From the NCBI RefSeq assembly GCF_022808675.1, contig NZ_JAKZKV010000001.1, positions 186,001 to 250,000 on the forward strand: a stretch of 64,000 nucleotides of DNA. The letters run 5' to 3'. The notes under the pieces were generated by a model. It did not search any database, had not been told where the DNA came from, and saw only the letters and a program-made list of their open reading frames with translations. The position numbers were made by a program, and so were the translations under genes. The DNA comes from Parabacteroides sp. FAFU027. GTDB lineage: Bacteria; Bacteroidota; Bacteroidia; Bacteroidales; UBA7332. Shown piece after piece: positions 59,481-64,000 of this stretch (its first letter is position 1; each line of letters begins with the position of its first letter).

Positions 59481-61647
59481 TGTTCAGGATAACTTCCACA
59501 TCTGCCTGCCAGCCTTCATACACTTCACCCCGACGGGCATCCATGCGACGCAACTCATCGGTCGGATAGCCCAACTGGGCAAACATCGGCAGCATCTTGT
59601 GGCAAATAGATTGGGCTGTCCTGAAGTCGTTTTCCTCAAGGGCAGCTTTCAGCATATCAAAGTTATCCGCCGTCGAAGCCCGGAATATTTCCAGTATTTC
59701 ATCCAAATCATCGCCCCATAGATCATCTTCGACCTTTTCTCCTTCACCAAAAATCTCACGTAATGCATTCAACGTGAAAGGTTTTGCCAGAAATCCGTCA
59801 AAGCCCAGGGAACGCGCCTTTTCGGTCGTATAATCACTGTGCCCCGTCATGACTACTACCGGAACATTGCCGGCAGAAGCCAGAATATCCAACCCGGTGA
59901 TATCGCCCATTTCCATATCGGTGAGGATGATATCAGGCTCCTGCTCTACCACTTTATGTCCCAATTTCAGCAACATATCACGCACCATTTGTGCGACCAC
60001 CGGATCATCTTCATAAATGGCAATCTTCTTCGTTCCGCTTTTGATGACATATTGTACCTGTTCGCAGGGAATCGTCACCTCAACCTTAGTCCCCTCTCCT
60101 ACTTTTGACGTAACCCTGATCGTTCCACCCAGCAGATCGACCAATCCTTTAACCACGAACATACCCAGTCCGGAACCATTCGCCAGGCTATTGTTGCTCT
60201 CTACGCGGGTAAAAGGCTCGTAGATTTCCGCCAGCTTATCTTCGGGAATACCGGCACCGGTATCAGCTACAGTTAGCAGAAGCTGCCCTTCGGAATATTT
60301 CATTTGCAATGATACCTCTCCCTGACGAGTGTATTTGATGGCATTGGAGACCAGATTGATGATAATCTGTTTGATTTTCATTTGGTCTGAATGAATCCGA
60401 ACTTTATCGGATTGTGCACTGAATGCGAGCTTTTTTGCTTCGGCCAGAGGAAGAAACATCTGACTGATCTCCTCATTCATGCCATAAATGGAAAAATCGC
60501 TCTTGCTTACAGTTAATGAGCCCTGTTCAAGACTTGAAAACTCCAGCAGGTTTTCCAGCAATGCCAGAATGTGCCGGGCAGAGCTTTTCATCGACCGGAT
60601 ATCCTCTCCCTGTTGCTGTCGAAGCTCCAGATAACCAAGGATGGAGCCCAGCGGACTTTTAATGTCGTGCGATACCGACAACAAGAGCTTATGCCGGCTT
60701 TCCATCACCTGACGGATTTTGTCGCGTGCCTCTTTGCCCTTGTTTACATCATAAATTATCAGAATAATAAACAATAAGATCAACGCCAGAGCCAATGCCC
60801 CACCAATTCTCGACACGTTATAATTCTTATCAATCTCCTTCTCGCTGCGTGAAATGGCAGTCAATACAGAATCAAAAGTCTGGCGATGTAGTTGCATCAA
60901 CAGAGCCGATATTTGCGTAGAGATTTCCCGGTCAGAGGCAATCAGTTCAGCAACCTTTTGTCCGATCGATTTGATATTTTGCTGGTAACTCAGGTCTGCT
61001 TTCCTTGCCATCCGATCCACTTCTGCCAGAATCTTCTTCGAATCATTGTCGGTAAGACGAACAGTATCGATACGCTGGCGGTTGACAATGGTCATTTTAG
61101 GCTTTACGGGATTGAAGGCCTCCTTTAACCTGCCAAAAAAGCCTTTACGCTTCACGGTATTGTATATCGTGTCCTTTTTATAAGAGATTCGCAGGGTATA
61201 TTCCTGTTTGGGTTTATAGCTGTGGATACGTTCGCTGATGGCCGCCACCGGGATCGGTTGGTTTAACTGCCGGTTGAGCTCTGTGATGTTGGAAGCCTGA
61301 CGGGACAGCAACCCTTTGATCTGTTTCAACTTTGCCTTACCCACAGGCTGCGTCACCGAAAGGGTATCAATCAGCAAGTCAATCCGGTGGATTTGCTTAC
61401 CAAACTTTCGGATGTAAAGGGTATCATTTGTCGAAATAAACAGGCTGACCGACGATTGCGCCTCCCCGACGGTATAGATCAGCTCGTTGGTTAAAGCCAA
61501 TGACCTGTGTTGCGACTCAATTTCCTGCTTCTGTGACTGGATATTGCTCCGCAAATTATACAGATAGAAAAGCATAAATGCAGCTGCAATTCCGACGATG
61601 ATATACAATCCTGCAGCTTTAAACCGTATTTTACTTTCAATGCTCAT
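59470..61647 (-). CDS. Hybrid histidine kinase with receiver and Hpt domains
   Basis: This 725-residue inner-membrane sensor has two membrane helices (about 12-31 and 285-305) around a periplasmic sensor domain, a HisKA domain with the phosphoacceptor in LLSVSHDIKSPLGSILGY (near 325), an ATPase domain (LVSNAIKYT, DTGAGIPEDKL, GSGLGMFVVKGL), a receiver (about 543-660; IILTDMEMGDITGLDIL) and an Hpt-like segment with AQSICHKMLPMFAQLG near 680. It could pass phosphate internally to Hpt and then to the convergent NtrC-type regulator; that pairing is inference. A box TACCTTTG lies just upstream on the minus strand. Confidence 0.9.
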   Translation of the reverse strand: MSIESKIRFKAAGLYIIVGIAAAFMLFYLYNLRSNIQSQKQEIESQHRSLALTNELIYTVGEAQSSVSLFISTNDTLYIRKFGKQIHRIDLLIDTLSVTQPVGKAKLKQIKGLLSRQASNITELNRQLNQPIPVAAISERIHSYKPKQEYTLRISYKKDTIYNTVKRKGFFGRLKEAFNPVKPKMTIVNRQRIDTVRLTDNDSKKILAEVDRMARKADLSYQQNIKSIGQKVAELIASDREISTQISALLMQLHRQTFDSVLTAISRSEKEIDKNYNVSRIGGALALALILLFIILIIYDVNKGKEARDKIRQVMESRHKLLLSVSHDIKSPLGSILGYLELRQQQGEDIRSMKSSARHILALLENLLEFSSLEQGSLTVSKSDFSIYGMNEEISQMFLPLAEAKKLAFSAQSDKVRIHSDQMKIKQIIINLVSNAIKYTRQGEVSLQMKYSEGQLLLTVADTGAGIPEDKLAEIYEPFTRVESNNSLANGSGLGMFVVKGLVDLLGGTIRVTSKVGEGTKVEVTIPCEQVQYVIKSGTKKIAIYEDDPVVAQMVRDMLLKLGHKVVEQEPDIILTDMEMGDITGLDILASAGNVPVVVMTGHSDYTTEKARSLGFDGFLAKPFTLNALREIFGEGEKVEDDLWGDDLDEILEIFRASTADNFDMLKAALEENDFRTAQSICHKMLPMFAQLGYPTDELRRMDARRGEVYEGWQADVEVILNIKV

Positions 61648-61651
61648 ATTA

Positions 61652-61659
61652 CAAAGGTA
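61652..61659 (-). promoter_or_regulatory. TAnnTTTG box immediately before the histidine kinase start
   Basis: The minus strand reads TACCTTTG, ending 4 bp before the ATG at 61647. If used, the transcript would be leaderless or nearly so. Confidence 0.4.
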
Positions 61660-61804
61660 GAGATATTTTTACGACAAATAAAACCGCTTTGTTTTAGAGT
61701 AAATATTAAAGATCAGACTATTTTCCCCTATATTTACTTTTTGAATAGTGAAACGACAAAACCCAAACGGCCTTTGGTTGTTGTAGTTAAAAACCGTCCC
61801 GCTT

Positions 61805-63226
61805 ATGAATGAACCCATGAATATCCTTTCCGCTAAGGAAAAATCGGTAAGAATCAACCTACATTCGCAGTATTACGGAGCCATCGCTGAGATCGGCGGC
61901 GGTCAGGAGACTGCCCGGCATCTCTTTCAGGCCGGAGGAGCATCCAATACCGTGGCCAAAACCATTTCGGCTTATGATAAATCCTTCAGCGACCATTTTT
62001 ACAACCAGGGGACTCCCTCGCGCTATGTGGCCGAAGAGCGTGTCCGGAAAATGATCGAATACGAATACGATGAACTGATCGAAATACTGGACAAGAAGAA
62101 TCCGCAGAAGTTTTTCGCCTTTGCCAATACGGTGGAGACGCTCAACTATACCAAAACCAATCAGGGAAACGGCTGGCTGGGGATTGCCGTGGAAGGAACC
62201 GACCGCTACAAACCCAACAAAATCGTGATTCACGTCAAACTGCACGAAAACGACACGCTGCTTCAGCAATACACGCTCGGATCGTTGGGCATTAACCTGA
62301 TTTACGGAGGCTTGTTTATGTGGGAAGAGCCGCGCAAGGTGCTGCTCTCGTTGCTCGACAACCTCGACACCGACCGTGTGGAGGTCGATTACATCTTCGT
62401 GGATGGGCCCGACCTGCAATGGTGTGACAATCGCCTGCTCAACCTGATGCTGGTAAGCAACAGCATGACACCGGCCATTATGTTTGACCAGTCGGGACGC
62501 GTGCGTCAGCCGGGGGATATGCTCTACAAAAAGAACGTATTGCTGATGCGTGGATTTTTCCGTCCGATCAACAACCTCGCCATCGAGTTTATGGAGGACA
62601 GCCTCAACATCTTCAAAGGCGATGAAGATTACCGCCCCGACAATACCATTGCCTTCTGCGAAATTTCGCTGAAATACCTGATGCAAGGGGAAAAACTTGA
62701 CGACAAAGACTTCCTCGACCGGGTTGACCTCGTAAACATGTCCGGCCACAGCGTCATGGTCTCCAATTTCTACCGTTATTTCAAACTGGTGGATTATTTT
62801 GCCCAGTTCAGGATGAATAAATTGCGAGTAGTCCTCGGATTACCAACGTTCGACAAGATTTTCCACAGTTCACAGTACACAGACCTGCGTGGCGGGCTGC
62901 TCGAAGCAATGGGAAAGCTGTTTCAGGAAAATGTGAAGCTCTACCTCTACCCCTACACCGACATGGAAACCGGCGATGTTATTTATCCCGAAGATAGCCA
63001 CTTCAAAGACGAATACCGCTCGTTGTGGCAATATCTCGTCTCGACACGCAAGGTTCTGATTCTTCAGGGCATTCCGGTCAGCCACCTTAAAATCACGGCA
63101 TCTTATATCTCCAGCCTGATTGAAAATGCTGACGAAAGCCTCCGGGATTATGTACCGGAGAAGATTTTTGAACATATCAAAACGAATCGGCTGTTTGGAT
63201 ATGGGAGGAATATTTCCAGTGAATAG
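61805..63226 (+). CDS. Conserved Bacteroidota protein of unknown function, 473 residues
   Basis: The protein lacks a signal peptide and appears cytoplasmic. It contains HSQYYGAIAEIGGGQETARH near residue 20, LNYTKTNQGNGWLGIAVEGT near 113, IHVKLHENDTLLQQYTLGSL, and LMRGFFRPINNLAIEFMEDS near 250. I recall similar proteins annotated as nicotinate-nucleotide adenylyltransferase or left unnamed, but I see no ATP-binding HxGH motif, so I do not support that name. The gene has high GC relative to neighbours and is divergent from the kinase gene. An ATG at 61817 is a possible second start. Confidence 0.8.
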   Translation: MNEPMNILSAKEKSVRINLHSQYYGAIAEIGGGQETARHLFQAGGASNTVAKTISAYDKSFSDHFYNQGTPSRYVAEERVRKMIEYEYDELIEILDKKNPQKFFAFANTVETLNYTKTNQGNGWLGIAVEGTDRYKPNKIVIHVKLHENDTLLQQYTLGSLGINLIYGGLFMWEEPRKVLLSLLDNLDTDRVEVDYIFVDGPDLQWCDNRLLNLMLVSNSMTPAIMFDQSGRVRQPGDMLYKKNVLLMRGFFRPINNLAIEFMEDSLNIFKGDEDYRPDNTIAFCEISLKYLMQGEKLDDKDFLDRVDLVNMSGHSVMVSNFYRYFKLVDYFAQFRMNKLRVVLGLPTFDKIFHSSQYTDLRGGLLEAMGKLFQENVKLYLYPYTDMETGDVIYPEDSHFKDEYRSLWQYLVSTRKVLILQGIPVSHLKITASYISSLIENADESLRDYVPEKIFEHIKTNRLFGYGRNISSE

Positions 63227-63344
63227 TAACAATCATCCTCAGAAACTGAGTTTCCAGCCCCCGATCAGATCACCCAGGAAACTCAATTTTCAACATAGTT
63301 ATAGATACAAAGGCTTTATAACGAATAGTGTGGGGTACATTACT

Positions 63345-63383
63345 TAGGGGAATATTCCCCTATGCTTCGTGTAATTATTTTTG
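63345..63383 (+). promoter_or_regulatory. 18-bp palindrome next to a TAnnTTTG box with no gene downstream
   Basis: TAGGGGAATATTCCCCTA (63345-63362) is a perfect palindrome, and TATTTTTG at 63376-63383 is an exact -7 box. No reading frame follows on the plus strand before the MITE-like element at 63410. It could be a regulated small RNA promoter or a relic. Confidence 0.45.
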
Positions 63384-63409
63384 TAGAAAGAATTCTTTTC
63401 AAATAATAC

Positions 63410-63543
63410 AGCCACGAATCCACGAATAAAAGTCAGAAACACCAAATGTGTTGATTTTCAAATGAAAATAAAAACTGAACAACACAAATACTTTTCCAAA
63501 ATTGGAAAAGAAAAGATACTTTCTTATTCGTGGATTCGTGGCT
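63410..63543. repeat. MITE-like element with 20-bp perfect terminal inverted repeats
   Basis: AGCCACGAATCCACGAATAA (63410-63429) and its exact complement at 63524-63543 bound 134 bp. Inside is CTTTTCC/GGAAAAG palindrome at 63491-63510. There is no reading frame. The GCCACGAAT end recurs in intergenic repeats of other Bacteroidota as I remember. Confidence 0.75.
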
Positions 63544-63614
63544 TAGAGATTAAGAATATTTCAGACTTAAATACACTACCCATACCATATAAACCGTTAT
63601 AGAGCCGACACAAA

Positions 63615-63649
63615 AAACTCCCGCCTTCATTGCGAAAGCGGGAGTTTTG
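63615..63649 (-). terminator. Terminator for the flavin reductase gene
   Basis: AAAACTCCCGC (63615-63625) pairs with GCGGGAGTTTT (63639-63649); on the minus strand TTTTTTG follows. It lies 19 bp beyond the stop. Confidence 0.8.
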
Positions 63650-63667
63650 TATTGAATAGGCAACCAT

Positions 63668-64000
63668 TTATTTCTTCTTCTGTACCGACCAGCCGAACTT
63701 GCCGATATGCTCGCCCAACCCGTAATAGTGCCCGTGCGAATAGGCCAGCAGTTTGGATTCATAGAGCTTGAACTCTCCGGTCTCAGGATCGATGTATTTG
63801 TCATCGGCCTTCACATTCACCACATCGGCGATAAACATATCGTGGGTACCCAATGCCATCACCTCACGTACACGGCATTCGATGCAGACGGGAGACTCCT
63901 CGATGATGGGTGCATTTACCATTGTCGCCTTACCCGGTGTGAGCTTCATCTCCTCAAACTTGTTGAAATCCTTTCCGGAACGCACGCCCACCCAGTCGGT
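63668..64000 (-). CDS. Flavin reductase family protein, N-terminus beyond the window
   Basis: The C-terminal 110 residues are visible; the frame is open to the window edge and reads TDWVGVRSGKDFNKF at its start. The segments APIIEESPVCIECRV, LGTHDMFIADVV and AYSHGHYYGLGEHIGKFGWS are typical of FMN-binding flavin reductase/flavoredoxin-like proteins. They transfer electrons from NAD(P)H or ferredoxin to flavin; the exact role is open. A GTG-initiated start at 63991 is not believable because the homologous sequence continues upstream. Confidence 0.85.
   Translation of the reverse strand, partial: TDWVGVRSGKDFNKFEEMKLTPGKATMVNAPIIEESPVCIECRVREVMALGTHDMFIADVVNVKADDKYIDPETGEFKLYESKLLAYSHGHYYGLGEHIGKFGWSVQKKK

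Noticed and set aside
61805-63226. Nicotinate-nucleotide adenylyltransferase
   Set aside because: I recall such labels for similar proteins, yet no HxGH nucleotidyltransferase motif is visible.

Overview
The window looks like chromosomal DNA of a Bacteroidota member, most likely order Bacteroidales. The evidence is an RnfBCDGEA operon headed by an RseC-like gene, a Bacteroides-type serine palmitoyltransferase, OmpA proteins with thrombospondin type 3 repeats, FISUMP and DUF4419 proteins, and many promoters of the Bacteroidota form TAnnTTTG. A Paludibacter- or Dysgonomonas-like host would fit, but this is inference. I recognised no rRNA, tRNA, prophage, CRISPR array or intact insertion sequence.

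Region by region. 1-4086 (minus strand): lutABC and an AldA-like dehydrogenase, a route from lactaldehyde through lactate to pyruvate. 4.3-12.4 kb: secreted or surface enzymes (M13 peptidase, a triple CBM-like protein, two SGNH esterases, phospholipase A1) and a HIT protein. 12.4-25.1 kb: an AT-rich accessory stretch of small secreted proteins, a frameshifted gene, three tandem TonB-like paralogues followed by a radical SAM/SPASM enzyme, a DUF4419 protein and a YciI-like protein. 25.2-31.3 kb: the Rnf operon, RseC and a 55-residue protein. 31.6-36.2 kb: serine palmitoyltransferase and two OmpA/TSP3 paralogues. 36.5-39.9 kb: a Dna2-like nuclease-helicase. 40.1-42.4 kb: a gene-free island of short-period repeats. 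42.5-46.8 kb: a tyrosine recombinase followed by two integron-type gene cassettes, each ending in an attC-like site. 46.9-54.8 kb: HAD phosphatase, FAD oxidoreductase and assorted metabolic or secreted proteins. 55-61.7 kb: a duplicated small exported protein with a shared upstream element, next to an NtrC-type response regulator and a convergent hybrid histidine kinase. 61.8-64 kb: a conserved unknown protein and a partial flavin reductase.

The strongest discovery is the integron-like locus at 42471-46822. For each of the two cassettes, the first 9-10 bases are the exact reverse complement of the box that opens the cassette's own attC-like site, which is the pairing rule of circular integron cassettes. 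The adjacent recombinase has the catalytic residues of a tyrosine recombinase, lacks an obvious IntI-specific insertion, and carries three N-terminal repeats that resemble a HARP-like fold.

The second theme is short-period non-coding repeats. Three degenerate arrays have a 21-bp period (12662-13018, 25194-25565, 41234-41501) and three have a strict 11-bp period (40214-40246, 40531-40585, 42275-42340). Both periods lie close to whole turns of the DNA helix. Four single-nucleotide-loop palindromes keep perfect arms despite base changes. The third theme is the set of TonB-like paralogues joined to a SPASM radical SAM gene, a possible peptide- or lipoprotein-modifying system.
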